The notes: a model not told the origin generated them from the letters alone. DNA of 42,284 nucleotides from an uncultured Bacilli bacterium (GCA_947629405.1 CANRDL010000007.1:1-42284); one strand, 5' to 3'; positions 15,405-22,931 are shown, numbered from the stretch's first letter. Program-made: numbers and translations.

Positions 15405-17222
15405 ATGAAAGTAATTAAAAGAGACGGTCGCGCAGTTGAATATGATAAAAAGAAAATAGAAATAGCAATTGAAAAAGCTAATAAGGAAGTTAAAAACGAA
15501 GAACAAGCTAAGAAAAAAGACATTAATAGAATTATAAAATCTATTGAAAGTATGGATAAAAAAAGAATCTTAGTTGAAGATATCCAAGATATTATCGAAG
15601 AAAAACTTATGGAACTGGGTAAATTTAATCTAGCCAAAAAATATATAGTCTACAGATATACAAGAGCTTTGGTTCGAAAACAAAATACTACCGATGAATC
15701 AATATTAGGAATTATTAAAAATCATGGTAATTCTATCTCTAATAGTAATAGTAATTATATGCTTTCTAAATTTCAAAGAAATTTAATAGTTAAAGAGGTA
15801 TCAAAAGATTTAACAAAAAGAATGCTTTTACCAGAAAAAATAGTAAAAGCCGAAGAAAAAGGAATAATATTTTTCCATAATTCCGACTATTTCGTTCAAC
15901 CCATGATTTTATCTAGTTTTATAAATATTAAGGATATGTTAGAAAATGGGACAATCATAAATAATCAAAGAATAGAACAACCAAAAAGTTTTTTAGATGC
16001 TTGTATAAAAACTGTTAATATATTATCAAATTTATTATCATGCCAAATAGAAGAAGTAATAATTGATTTAAAATACTTAGCTAATTATTTAAAAATGAGT
16101 AAACAAAATATAAAAAGAAACTTAAAACAATTAAGTAGTGAAAGAATAAAAGAAATAGTTGATATTAATTTAAATAATGAATTAAAAATGGGCATTAAAG
16201 CTTTATTTGATGTAAATATTATAAATACGGCAAATGGTGAAGCACCTAAAATATATTTTATCTTAGATACTAAAGATGAAAATAAAAAAGAAAACATCCA
16301 AATAATTGAAGAAATAATAAATTATCAAAAAAATTATAATTTTAATTGTCCAAAACTTATTTATGTTTTAAATGATGAAAATAATTTAGAAGGAAATAAA
16401 TATGATTATTTAACTCAAGAAGCTATTGCCATTTCTGATATCCATTTATTATCCGAAAAAGTTTCCTTTGATTATTTTAAGTATTTGAATTATCCTCTAG
16501 GTAACGGATGCTTTTTAAAATCATCAAAAAATAAAAATGGTGGTAAATTTAATCAAGGAATGGTTAGTATTAATTTAGCCCAAATCGGTTTAACATCACA
16601 AAGTGATGAGAAAAAATTATTTACGGAACTAGAACAAAGAATGGAATTAAGTTTTGAAAGTTTAATGAGTTACTATTATGCATTTACAAATGCTATTTCC
16701 AATACATCCCCACTTCATTTTATTTACGGAGGTATTTATCGACTTAATGATAATGAAGTTATTAATAAACTTCTTAAAAAAGATTACTCTTCTATTAATT
16801 TAAATTATGTGGGACTTTATGAGTTAACAAATATAGTATTAGGCAAAAAAGCATCAACAAAATCCAAACAAGAATTAGCTTTTAAAATTCTTAATTTTAT
16901 GCAAGATACATTAAAAAAATGGCAAGAAGAAACTAGTGTTCAATTTAATTTATGTAGTATTGAAAATGAAAATATAAATAATTACTTTTATAAAATAGAT
17001 AGTGAAAATAATATAATTAGCAAAAACTTTAAAAATTATAACAATATAAATTATGATGATTTTAATAATATTTATGAAAAATTAGAATATGAAAAGCAAA
17101 TTTCCAAAATTCAAAAAGGTAATTTTATTAGCAGTATAAATTTTAAAAATTTAAATGAAAATGAAGTAAAAGAATTAATTAACTATATTTATAAAAATAT
17201 TTTATATTCACAAGTAAATTAA
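15405..17222 (+). CDS. Anaerobic ribonucleotide reductase NrdD-like protein lacking the glycyl-radical domain
   Basis: 605 aa from the ATG at 15405; the GTG at 15396 lies in the AAAGGTG ribosome site. Class III reductases make dNTPs from NTPs by radical chemistry. An ATP-cone (about 1-90, VIKRDGRAVEYDKKKIEIAI) precedes a ten-stranded-barrel domain. Retained blocks include FINIKDMLENGTI, NGCFLKSS with Cys369 (the thiyl-radical position), FNQGMVSINLAQIGL and KWQEETSVQFNL. The Cys expected before the INLEDML-type block is Ser170. The protein stops just where normal NrdD enters the zinc-binding and RVxGY glycyl-radical domain; only 34 nt remain before dut. It is either inactive, regulatory or complemented by a separate radical domain. 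No nrdG is nearby. Confidence 0.85.
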   Translation: MKVIKRDGRAVEYDKKKIEIAIEKANKEVKNEEQAKKKDINRIIKSIESMDKKRILVEDIQDIIEEKLMELGKFNLAKKYIVYRYTRALVRKQNTTDESILGIIKNHGNSISNSNSNYMLSKFQRNLIVKEVSKDLTKRMLLPEKIVKAEEKGIIFFHNSDYFVQPMILSSFINIKDMLENGTIINNQRIEQPKSFLDACIKTVNILSNLLSCQIEEVIIDLKYLANYLKMSKQNIKRNLKQLSSERIKEIVDINLNNELKMGIKALFDVNIINTANGEAPKIYFILDTKDENKKENIQIIEEIINYQKNYNFNCPKLIYVLNDENNLEGNKYDYLTQEAIAISDIHLLSEKVSFDYFKYLNYPLGNGCFLKSSKNKNGGKFNQGMVSINLAQIGLTSQSDEKKLFTELEQRMELSFESLMSYYYAFTNAISNTSPLHFIYGGIYRLNDNEVINKLLKKDYSSINLNYVGLYELTNIVLGKKASTKSKQELAFKILNFMQDTLKKWQEETSVQFNLCSIENENINNYFYKIDSENNIISKNFKNYNNINYDDFNNIYEKLEYEKQISKIQKGNFISSINFKNLNENEVKELINYIYKNILYSQVN

Positions 17223-17256
17223 TATGGTAAAATAAAATTAGAAAGATGAGGTAAAA

Positions 17257-17697
17257 ATGGAAAAAATTAATATTAAAAAATTAACAGAAAGTGCCGTTAT
17301 TCCCACATACGGAACAGAATATTCGGCTGGAGCTGATTTATATGCAGATATTAAAGAAAATGTAGTAATTAAAGCTCACGAAACAAAATTAATAAAAACT
17401 GGTATATCTCTAGAGATTCCTGAAGGATATGCTGGTTTAATTTATGCCAGAAGTGGTCTAGCTTCTAAAAAAGGATTAGCTCCTGCCAATAAAGTCGGAG
17501 TTATTGATGCTGATTATAGAGGAGAAATTATGGTAGCATTACATAATCATACAACTGAAGATAAAGAAATAAGTCCACAAGAAAGAATTGCTCAATTAGT
17601 TATTACACCTTTTTTAAAAGTTGATTTTAATGAGGTTGATAATCTTTCCGAAACAGTTCGTGGTGAAGGTGGTTTTGGTTCAACAGGACAAAAATAA
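17257..17697 (+). CDS. dut: dUTP diphosphatase
   Basis: A 146-aa trimeric dUTPase that hydrolyses dUTP to dUMP and pyrophosphate, preventing uracil in DNA and feeding dTMP synthesis. All five motifs are visible: AGADLYA, ARSGLASK, GVIDADYRGE, RIAQLVI and the C-terminal GEGGFGSTG that closes over the active site. It follows the nrdD-like gene by 34 nt with its own GATGAGG ribosome site, so both belong to one nucleotide-metabolism operon. Confidence 0.97.
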   Translation: MEKINIKKLTESAVIPTYGTEYSAGADLYADIKENVVIKAHETKLIKTGISLEIPEGYAGLIYARSGLASKKGLAPANKVGVIDADYRGEIMVALHNHTTEDKEISPQERIAQLVITPFLKVDFNEVDNLSETVRGEGGFGSTGQK

Positions 17698-17730
17698 AAA
17701 ACTAGTTTTTAAAACTAGTTATTTTTATTT
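17698..17730. terminator. Bidirectional terminator between dut and tRNA-Glu
   Basis: Arms AACTAGTT (17700-17707 and 17713-17720) with A/T flanks give a hairpin followed by T runs on both strands. It ends the nrdD-like/dut transcript on the plus strand and the tRNA-Glu transcript on the minus strand. Confidence 0.8.
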
Positions 17731-17806
17731 GGTGACCTGTACGGGGTTCGAACCCGTAAATATCGCCTTGAGAGGGCGACGTGTTAAACCATTTCACCAA
17801 CAGGCC
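17730..17806 (-). tRNA. tRNA-Glu (anticodon CTC)
   Basis: Minus-strand cloverleaf: acceptor GGCCTGT/ACAGGTC, anticodon stem TCGCC/GGCGA around loop CTCTCAA (anticodon CTC, reads GAG), T-arm ACGGGTTCGAACCCCGT, encoded CCA at 17730-17732. It begins 32 nt after the stop of gltX, with only a hairpin (17807-17828) between, so it is probably processed from the gltX transcript. Confidence 0.95.
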
Positions 17807-17828
17807 AAAATGTCTTTTAAGACATTTT
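17807..17828 (-). other. Hairpin abutting the 5' end of tRNA-Glu
   Basis: Arms AAAATGTCTT and AAGACATTTT lie directly against the first base of tRNA-Glu and just after gltX. There is no T run outside the stem on the minus strand, so it looks more like a processing or weak attenuation structure than a full terminator. Confidence 0.5.
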
Positions 17829-17838
17829 TATTTTAGCA

Positions 17839-19464
17839 TTATTCATTATTTTTTACAATATCATAAAATCTAGTAACTCTTTCTAAAACCTTTTCTTTAG
17901 TAAGTAATTTCATTAAATAATAAATATTGGGACTATTTAAAGAAGTAGTTATAATAACTCTTAAAATCTCACAAAAATCAGCAATAGTACCAATTTTAGT
18001 TGGATCTTTTTCTAAAGCTTTTTTATTTTTACTAAAATTATTAGATAAAGCATATTCTTTTAAATTATTAAACCACTCTTCTTCGGTATCTTCTTCGTTA
18101 TATATATTATTAATATAATTTAATATAATACTTTTATTACAAATAAAACATTCAGCATATTTTTTATTTTCAAAGAATAAATCATCAAACATATACCAGA
18201 ATATTTTTAAAATATCTAAAAGACATGATATATCTTTTCTCGGTCTTTCTATATTTCTTTCAATATTTAAAATATTAATTAAATATTCTTTATTATTTTT
18301 TACTCTCTCAAAATTTTTAGAGTCATACTCTTTAGTAAAAGAATACAACATATCATATATATTTTCGGCCGTTAATGTCGAAAAATAATCGACAGATATT
18401 GATTTTAATTTTTCCACATCAAATAATGTTCCCCCAATTGGCATATTGGCAAATGATAGTTTAAAATCATTATAATTTTTATTATTTTTATACCAATCCT
18501 CAAAATTAGTATTAGCAAGAGTCATTAAATAAATTTTAATAACATCATTAGGAATTCCTAACTCTTTATAAAAACTTACTTTACACTCTGGGTCTTTTCT
18601 TTTAGATAATTTTCTTATAGTTTCATTTTCTTTTTTAGTTAAAGGAGATATGTGACCATATATTGGTGTATCAAAATTAAATAATGAAAATAATTGTAAG
18701 TGAATTGGTAAACTTGATAACCATTCATCACCACGCAAAATATGAGTTGAGTGCATTAAATGATCATCTACTACATGAGCAAGATGATAAGTTGGCAAAC
18801 CATCATTTTTTAAAAGGACGATATTTAAATCATTTTCAGTTATGTTAACATCCCCTTTTATAACATCATTATATTTAAATTTATTATTATAATTTCCAGG
18901 AGATTTTAATCTTATACAATAACTTTCATTATTATCTAATTTTTGTAATATTCCCTCTTCACTTAATTTAAGACAAGGATCAACATCTTTATAATATCCT
19001 ACTCTTTCTTTATTTTGAATTTGTTTTTCTCTAATTTTATTAACTTTATCTTCACTACAAAAACAAATATAAGCAAGGTTATTTTCATATAAATATTTTA
19101 CATAAGATTTATATATTTCTTTTCTTTCACTTTGCACATATGGACCATAACTTCCCCCAATATCTTTTCCTTCATCAAAAGTTATATCAAAATCTTTTAA
19201 ATCTTTTATAATTAATTTTACGGAATCATCTATCAATCTTTTTTGATCTGTATCTTCTATTCTTAAATAAAAAATCCCCTTACTATCTTTAGCAATTTTA
19301 GAACTTATAAATGCTGTATATAAGCTTCCCATGTGAACAAAGCCGGTTGGGCTTGGAGCAAAACGGGTAACAATTTGATCTTTGGTTAAATTTCTTTTAG
19401 GATATTTTTGTTCCCAAAAAGAAATGTCTTTAACATCACTAAATAATCTATCTATAATTTTCAT
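17839..19464 (-). CDS. gltX: Glutamyl-tRNA synthetase
   Basis: 541 aa. Class I aminoacyl-tRNA synthetase charging tRNA with glutamate. The HIGH-type motif is in FAPSPTGFVHMGSL (HMG at 44-46), YLRIEDTDQKR follows, and the KMSKS-type motif is KLSKR at 285-289. The N-terminal 30 residues (SFWEQKYPKRNL) and overall length match the longer GluRS type of Lachnospiraceae-like Firmicutes. Organisms of this kind usually lack GlnRS and use a non-discriminating GluRS plus GatCAB; that is known biology, not seen here. The start is 12 nt after the CCA of tRNA-Gln, and tRNA-Glu follows 32 nt after the stop. Confidence 0.95.
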   Translation of the reverse strand: MKIIDRLFSDVKDISFWEQKYPKRNLTKDQIVTRFAPSPTGFVHMGSLYTAFISSKIAKDSKGIFYLRIEDTDQKRLIDDSVKLIIKDLKDFDITFDEGKDIGGSYGPYVQSERKEIYKSYVKYLYENNLAYICFCSEDKVNKIREKQIQNKERVGYYKDVDPCLKLSEEGILQKLDNNESYCIRLKSPGNYNNKFKYNDVIKGDVNITENDLNIVLLKNDGLPTYHLAHVVDDHLMHSTHILRGDEWLSSLPIHLQLFSLFNFDTPIYGHISPLTKKENETIRKLSKRKDPECKVSFYKELGIPNDVIKIYLMTLANTNFEDWYKNNKNYNDFKLSFANMPIGGTLFDVEKLKSISVDYFSTLTAENIYDMLYSFTKEYDSKNFERVKNNKEYLINILNIERNIERPRKDISCLLDILKIFWYMFDDLFFENKKYAECFICNKSIILNYINNIYNEEDTEEEWFNNLKEYALSNNFSKNKKALEKDPTKIGTIADFCEILRVIITTSLNSPNIYYLMKLLTKEKVLERVTRFYDIVKNNE

Positions 19465-19476
19465 AATTTACTCCTT

Positions 19477-19552
19477 TGGTTGTCCAGGCAGGATTCGAAC
19501 CTGCGAAATGTCGGGGTCAGAGCCCGATGCCTTACCACTTGGCGACTGGACA
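19477..19552 (-). tRNA. tRNA-Gln (anticodon CTG)
   Basis: Minus strand: acceptor TGTCCAG/CTGGACA with the U1-A72 pair typical of tRNA-Gln, anticodon stem TCGGG/CCCGA around CTCTGAC (anticodon CTG, reads CAG), T-arm GCAGGTTCGAATCCTGC and encoded CCA (19477-19479). The gltX ribosome site AAAGGAG begins immediately after the CCA, so tRNA and mRNA share one transcript from the promoter at 19567-19595. Confidence 0.95.
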
Positions 19553-19566
19553 ATAAATATAAATTA

Positions 19567-19595
19567 AGTATACCATTTTTTATTTTAATTGACAA
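19567..19595 (-). promoter_or_regulatory. Promoter of tRNA-Gln-gltX-tRNA-Glu
   Basis: Minus strand TTGTCA (19590-19595), 17-bp spacer, TATACT (19567-19572), 14 nt before the tRNA. Its -35 overlaps the -35 of the divergent hydrolase promoter. Confidence 0.75.
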
Positions 19596-19616
19596 AATTT
19601 TTTTATTATGTATAAT
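19589..19616 (+). promoter_or_regulatory. Promoter of the alpha/beta hydrolase gene
   Basis: Perfect TTGACA (19589-19594), 16-bp spacer, perfect TATAAT (19611-19616), then AAAGGAG before the start at 19640. It is the best promoter match on the plus strand in the window. Confidence 0.8.
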
Positions 19617-19639
19617 AAACTCTAAAAAAAGGAGAAAGT

Positions 19640-20293
19640 ATGGATTATAATTTTTATTTAAAAGGCTTATCAGCTACTGATAATGAGTTAAGTACTATTG
19701 AACAAAAATTTGACAATATGGGTCTTAAACTTTATCCAGTAGGTGTTAATTATGATGAATTATATAAAAAAAATGATATTAGAGCATTTAATTGTTTAAA
19801 TAATGATATTTATTATAATCATGGTATTTTCCCATGTATGCCTAATAAAATAAATTTAATATGCCATTCTATGGGATGCAACTTGGGAGTAACTTTTGCT
19901 AATTTAAATAACAATGTTGGTAAATTAGTTTTAATTTCTCCGGAAATTACAAAAATTTCTAGTGAAGAAAAAGAATCTATTATTCAAAACAGAAAAAACA
20001 GTAACATTTATATACCTAAAAAAGCTAAATTGAATTTACAGAAAATAAAATCAATAATACTTTTTTTAAAATCTCAAAAATGGGCTGAAAAAAATATTAT
20101 AGAATTATTAAAAAAAAATATTGATATTCTTTGCATATATTCTAAGGGAGATGAATTTGTGTCTCAGGATTATATCCATCAGTTAGCAACTCATCCTAAT
20201 GTTTCTGAATATGAAGTTGATAGTAATAGTCACAACCCTCTTTTAGATAATGATAATAAAATTTATGATAAAATTAAGGAATTTTTAAAATAA
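19640..20293 (+). CDS. Alpha/beta hydrolase fold protein
   Basis: 217 aa, cytoplasmic. The nucleophile elbow is CHSMGCNLG with Ser77; Asp171 in YSKGDEFVS and His198 in DSNSHNPLL are the likely acid and base, giving a complete triad in the right order. The family covers esterases, lipases and peptidases, and the substrate cannot be predicted. A short helical insert at about 103-160 would form the cap. It is monocistronic, with a strong promoter and a bidirectional terminator after it. Confidence 0.85.
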   Translation: MDYNFYLKGLSATDNELSTIEQKFDNMGLKLYPVGVNYDELYKKNDIRAFNCLNNDIYYNHGIFPCMPNKINLICHSMGCNLGVTFANLNNNVGKLVLISPEITKISSEEKESIIQNRKNSNIYIPKKAKLNLQKIKSIILFLKSQKWAEKNIIELLKKNIDILCIYSKGDEFVSQDYIHQLATHPNVSEYEVDSNSHNPLLDNDNKIYDKIKEFLK

Positions 20294-20325
20294 AATTGAG
20301 TTATTAAATGAAACTCAATTTTTTA
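20294..20325. terminator. Bidirectional terminator
   Basis: AAATTGAGTT and its complement AACTCAATTT enclose a 9-nt loop, with A/T runs on both sides. It serves the converging hydrolase and glycosyltransferase genes. Confidence 0.8.
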
Positions 20326-21522
20326 TTTATTTTTAATTGCCATTTTAGTATATAATTTATATACATTATCAATTACATCATCCCAATTTTTATATAAATC
20401 TATATATGCATTTTTAGATACTTTATTATATAAAGATTCATCGTTTAATATTTCAATTATTTTATCGGAATATGCCCCGATTGTAGGCTCGGATAAAAAA
20501 CCATTTACATTATCAGTAACTGTACTGGCAGTTACAGTATCTTTTAAAAGTAAAGATGGCGTTGATTGACTTGCTGCTTCGATTTGCACAATCGATGAAG
20601 CATCATATGCAGAAGGAAATAAAAAAAGATCAGCTCTTGAATAATATGCTTTTAGTTCATCTCTATCAGATATCCGGCCACACATAATAATTTCTTTTCC
20701 CATTTTCTTTTCTTTGATATAATTTTTTAATTTTTGCTCATCCTGACCAGACCCGACATAAAGCATTTTAAATTTTAATTTAGGATTTTTATATTTTACT
20801 GCTTTAAGAGCATCAACTATAAATAAAATGTTTTTTAATTTATTAATTCGTCCGACAAATAAAAATACTTTTTCTTTAGACTTAATGTGATGTTTTTTAT
20901 TTATATACTTGTCAGCAAGTTTTTTATCCTTAGCATCAATTGGTTCCATTTCAGTAGCATTATTCATTATTCTTGGCATAGTTTTATATTTATAATCTTC
21001 AAAATACAACTTCGCTACACCCTTATTAACTGCCCAACATTCATCACACTTATTAAAAACTTTAATTAATTTATTATTTAATTTAGTGGAAATATATTTA
21101 GATTTAACTGCTCTTTGAAAATCACGCTTAAATTGGGTATGCATTGTACCTATACAGGGAATATTTAATTTTTTTGCATATTTTAATCCAGCAATCCCTA
21201 AAGTAAATGGGGAATGTATATGAACTATATCTAATTTATATTTATTTAATAATTTTTTAAATTTTCGGTCTAGTTTTGGTATAGGTAAAGAATAGTCTAA
21301 AAAGGGTACTTTAATTGAGTAACATCTAACTACCTTATAAGAAAAAATAGAATCATCAAACTCTTTATTAAAATACGATGGTACAAATACTATGACATTG
21401 GCATATTTTGATAACCTTTTGGCATAATTATTAACAACTGATACAACACCATCAATCATTGGATAAAATGAATCATTAAAAATACCTATTGTTAGTTTTT
21501 TGTTATTTTGTAAACTTTTCAT
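20323..21522 (-). CDS. GT4-family glycosyltransferase
   Basis: 399 aa with two Rossmann-like domains (GT-B fold). The N-terminal acceptor domain begins IGIFNDSFYPMIDGVVSVVNN and contains IVHIHSPFTLGIAGL and TMHTQF. The C-terminal donor domain has FVGRINKLKNI, MLYVGSGQDEQKL and the motif FPSAYDASSIVQIEAASQSTPSLL, where the EX7E pattern binds the nucleotide sugar. It resembles enzymes that glucosylate diacylglycerol to make membrane glycolipids and lipoteichoic acid anchors, but the acceptor is not proven. It appears to be a single-gene unit. Confidence 0.88.
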   Translation of the reverse strand: MKSLQNNKKLTIGIFNDSFYPMIDGVVSVVNNYAKRLSKYANVIVFVPSYFNKEFDDSIFSYKVVRCYSIKVPFLDYSLPIPKLDRKFKKLLNKYKLDIVHIHSPFTLGIAGLKYAKKLNIPCIGTMHTQFKRDFQRAVKSKYISTKLNNKLIKVFNKCDECWAVNKGVAKLYFEDYKYKTMPRIMNNATEMEPIDAKDKKLADKYINKKHHIKSKEKVFLFVGRINKLKNILFIVDALKAVKYKNPKLKFKMLYVGSGQDEQKLKNYIKEKKMGKEIIMCGRISDRDELKAYYSRADLFLFPSAYDASSIVQIEAASQSTPSLLLKDTVTASTVTDNVNGFLSEPTIGAYSDKIIEILNDESLYNKVSKNAYIDLYKNWDDVIDNVYKLYTKMAIKNK

Positions 21523-21690
21523 TTATCCTCCTACTGCCAAGAATATTTAATAATATAGTTATATCATAGACAAATAGTAATTTCAATATTTCTATTTTTT
21601 TAATTTGATAATCTTTTTTATGTTTTCTACTAACTATTTATTAAAAAAATTAATAATTACTTCATTCCTATTATTTTAGCATAATTGAAT

Positions 21691-21796
21691 TGTCAATATA
21701 CAAATGCATTTTTCAAATTGACAATTAAAATTTCTTAAAAATTATAGCATAAGTTTGAGCATATTATAAAAGTTAGTTCCTATCTTTCTGGTGCCC
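21691..21796. repeat. Direct repeat, left copy, with a tRNA 3'-end remnant
   Basis: About 105 bp with clear similarity to 22677-22805. Shared landmarks in the same order are TGTCAAT...ATTGACA (an inverted pair), AAAAATTATAGCA, TTTGAGCATATTA, TATAAAAGT, AGTTCC and TCTGGTGC. The last corresponds to the CCA end and trailer of tRNA-Arg in the right copy; here it is followed by CCTGAC, not by a tRNA. The 165 nt between the glycosyltransferase start and this repeat are AT-rich without features. Confidence 0.7.
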
Positions 21797-21819
21797 TGAC
21801 GGAAAAGGTACAACAACAT

Positions 21820-22653
21820 TTAAATTATACGTTTTAAACTTTTCTGTTTTATTTCATAGATTGGTATTTGGCTACTATTTAATTTCATTACAACATCTAT
21901 ATATGTTGGGTTAGCCATGTCAAATTTTTTAGACCATAAATTTTGCATTATATTTGCAAGAATATCTTTTAAATCTTTACCATATTGATTACGTTGTTTT
22001 CTAATAGCAAATTCCACCCATCTATCTGGGCACTCATACTCATTTAATATATTCCATAATTGTTCATAACCCGTTTTTATTTCTTGTATTACAGCTTGTG
22101 ATAAAGTTGTATTAAAATATCTTTGCATACAACTTATCCAATGATTAATATATGATTTCGTATAACAGGAAAGATCTTTTGGCAAACAATTAACTTGGTT
22201 AATAGGTAGCATAGATAAGTGTTCTGGAAGAATAATACCTTCTAGATTTGAAGTTGATATTGAATTTAAACAAAATACTTCATCATCAAAAAATGTTCTT
22301 CTTTCTCCTTGTTTTTCTATATTTATAGACTTATTAACCATTAAAGATAAACATGTCAATGTATGAAGTGAGAATGACTCAAATGTAGGAAAAAATTCGC
22401 AATTATCATCATATTTAGTTAAAGATATATAATTATTCCCATTTTTAGAATCAAAATCACAACTGTTATGTGTATAAAGACTAGGTAGTCTTTTTTGTTC
22501 AATTAAATTCTTAGATAATATCCCATAGTGCAAAATAGAATCAAGTTTCGTTAAATTTAAATCAATTAATGAATGGAAATAATAACTTTTAAAAAAATTA
22601 CTATGTGATTTAACAGTATCTATATATTTATCTATATCCCTTACTTTATCCAT
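21820..22653 (-). CDS. Hypothetical protein in a repeat-flanked cassette
   Basis: 277 aa, soluble, no signal peptide. The N-terminus YYFHSLIDLNLTKLDSILHYGILSKNLI faintly resembles the start of ADP-ribosyltransferase-fold proteins such as DarT (His followed by a helix and a GIL segment), and YISLTKYD could be a following strand; this is a weak visual hint. The C-terminal half is helical and ends IPIYEIKQKSLKRII. The ribosome site AGGGGG is strong. The gene fills the roughly 1-kb interval between two imperfect direct repeats next to tRNA-Arg, which suggests acquisition as a unit. The function is unknown. Confidence 0.7.
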   Translation of the reverse strand: MDKVRDIDKYIDTVKSHSNFFKSYYFHSLIDLNLTKLDSILHYGILSKNLIEQKRLPSLYTHNSCDFDSKNGNNYISLTKYDDNCEFFPTFESFSLHTLTCLSLMVNKSINIEKQGERRTFFDDEVFCLNSISTSNLEGIILPEHLSMLPINQVNCLPKDLSCYTKSYINHWISCMQRYFNTTLSQAVIQEIKTGYEQLWNILNEYECPDRWVEFAIRKQRNQYGKDLKDILANIMQNLWSKKFDMANPTYIDVVMKLNSSQIPIYEIKQKSLKRII

Positions 22654-22676
22654 ATATCCCCCTAGTTAACATTATC

Positions 22677-22805
22677 TGTCAATTTGCAAGTGTGTTTTCT
22701 AAAATTGACAAATATATCAATTCAAACTATAAAAATTATAGCACAAATTTGAGCATATTAAAACTCAGATTATAAAAGTCCGAGTTCCTTATCAATCTGG
22801 TGCAC
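22677..22805. repeat. Direct repeat, right copy, running into tRNA-Arg
   Basis: The right partner of 21691-21796. It includes the tRNA-Arg terminator region and the last bases of the tRNA. An inverted pair TGTCAATTT/AAATTGACA marks its left end (22677-22710). It carries an extra 15 nt (AAACTCAGATTATA region) compared with the left copy. It also contains the upstream region of the 277-aa gene. Confidence 0.7.
22754..22790 (-). terminator. Terminator after tRNA-Arg
   Basis: On the minus strand AACTCGGA pairs with TCTGAGTT (one G-U) across a 9-nt loop, followed by TTTAATAT. It lies about 12 nt after the tRNA CCA. Confidence 0.7.
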
Positions 22806-22874
22806 CCAAAGGGAGTCGAACCCCTAACCTTTTGGTCCGTAGCCAAACGCTCTATCCAATTGAGCTATGGGTGC
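22798..22874 (-). tRNA. tRNA-Arg (anticodon ACG)
   Basis: Minus strand: acceptor GCACCCA/TGGGTGC, D-arm AGCTCAATTGGATAGAGC, anticodon stem TTTGG/CCAAA around CTACGGA (anticodon ACG, read as ICG), T-arm AGGGGTTCGACTCCCTT and encoded CCA at 22798-22800. Its own promoter lies just upstream. Confidence 0.96.
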
Positions 22875-22901
22875 AAGATATTGCATCTTAAATGCAATAC
22901 T

Positions 22902-22930
22902 ATTATATATTTTTTTATATTTTTTTGCAA
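22902..22930 (-). promoter_or_regulatory. Promoter of tRNA-Arg
   Basis: Minus strand TTGCAA (22925-22930), 17-bp spacer, TATAAT (22902-22907). A small hairpin with arms ATTGCAT/ATGCAAT lies between it and the tRNA (about 22879-22897). Confidence 0.7.
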
Positions 22931-22931
22931 G

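Noticed and set aside
15377-15637. 86-aa minus-strand frame opposite the nrdD-like start
   Set aside because: Antisense to the well-supported ATP-cone and has no ribosome site; Ser/Ile-rich composition is typical of a shadow.
17223-17256. Hidden glycyl-radical domain after the nrdD-like gene by frameshift
   Set aside because: Only 34 nt separate the stop from dut, far too short in any frame, and no RVxGY-like codons are present.
17621-17836. 71-aa plus-strand frame
   Set aside because: Begins inside dut in another frame and runs through the terminator and tRNA-Glu.
19382-19567. 61-aa plus-strand frame
   Set aside because: Runs antisense through the gltX start and tRNA-Gln; the peptide GCPGRIRTCEMSGSEPDALPLGDW is a well-known tRNA-derived false protein.
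22877-22899. Hairpin ATTGCAT/ATGCAAT as terminator of the phosphodiester glycosidase gene
   Set aside because: No T run follows on the minus strand, and it sits between the tRNA-Arg -10 box and the tRNA, so it is more likely part of the tRNA leader.
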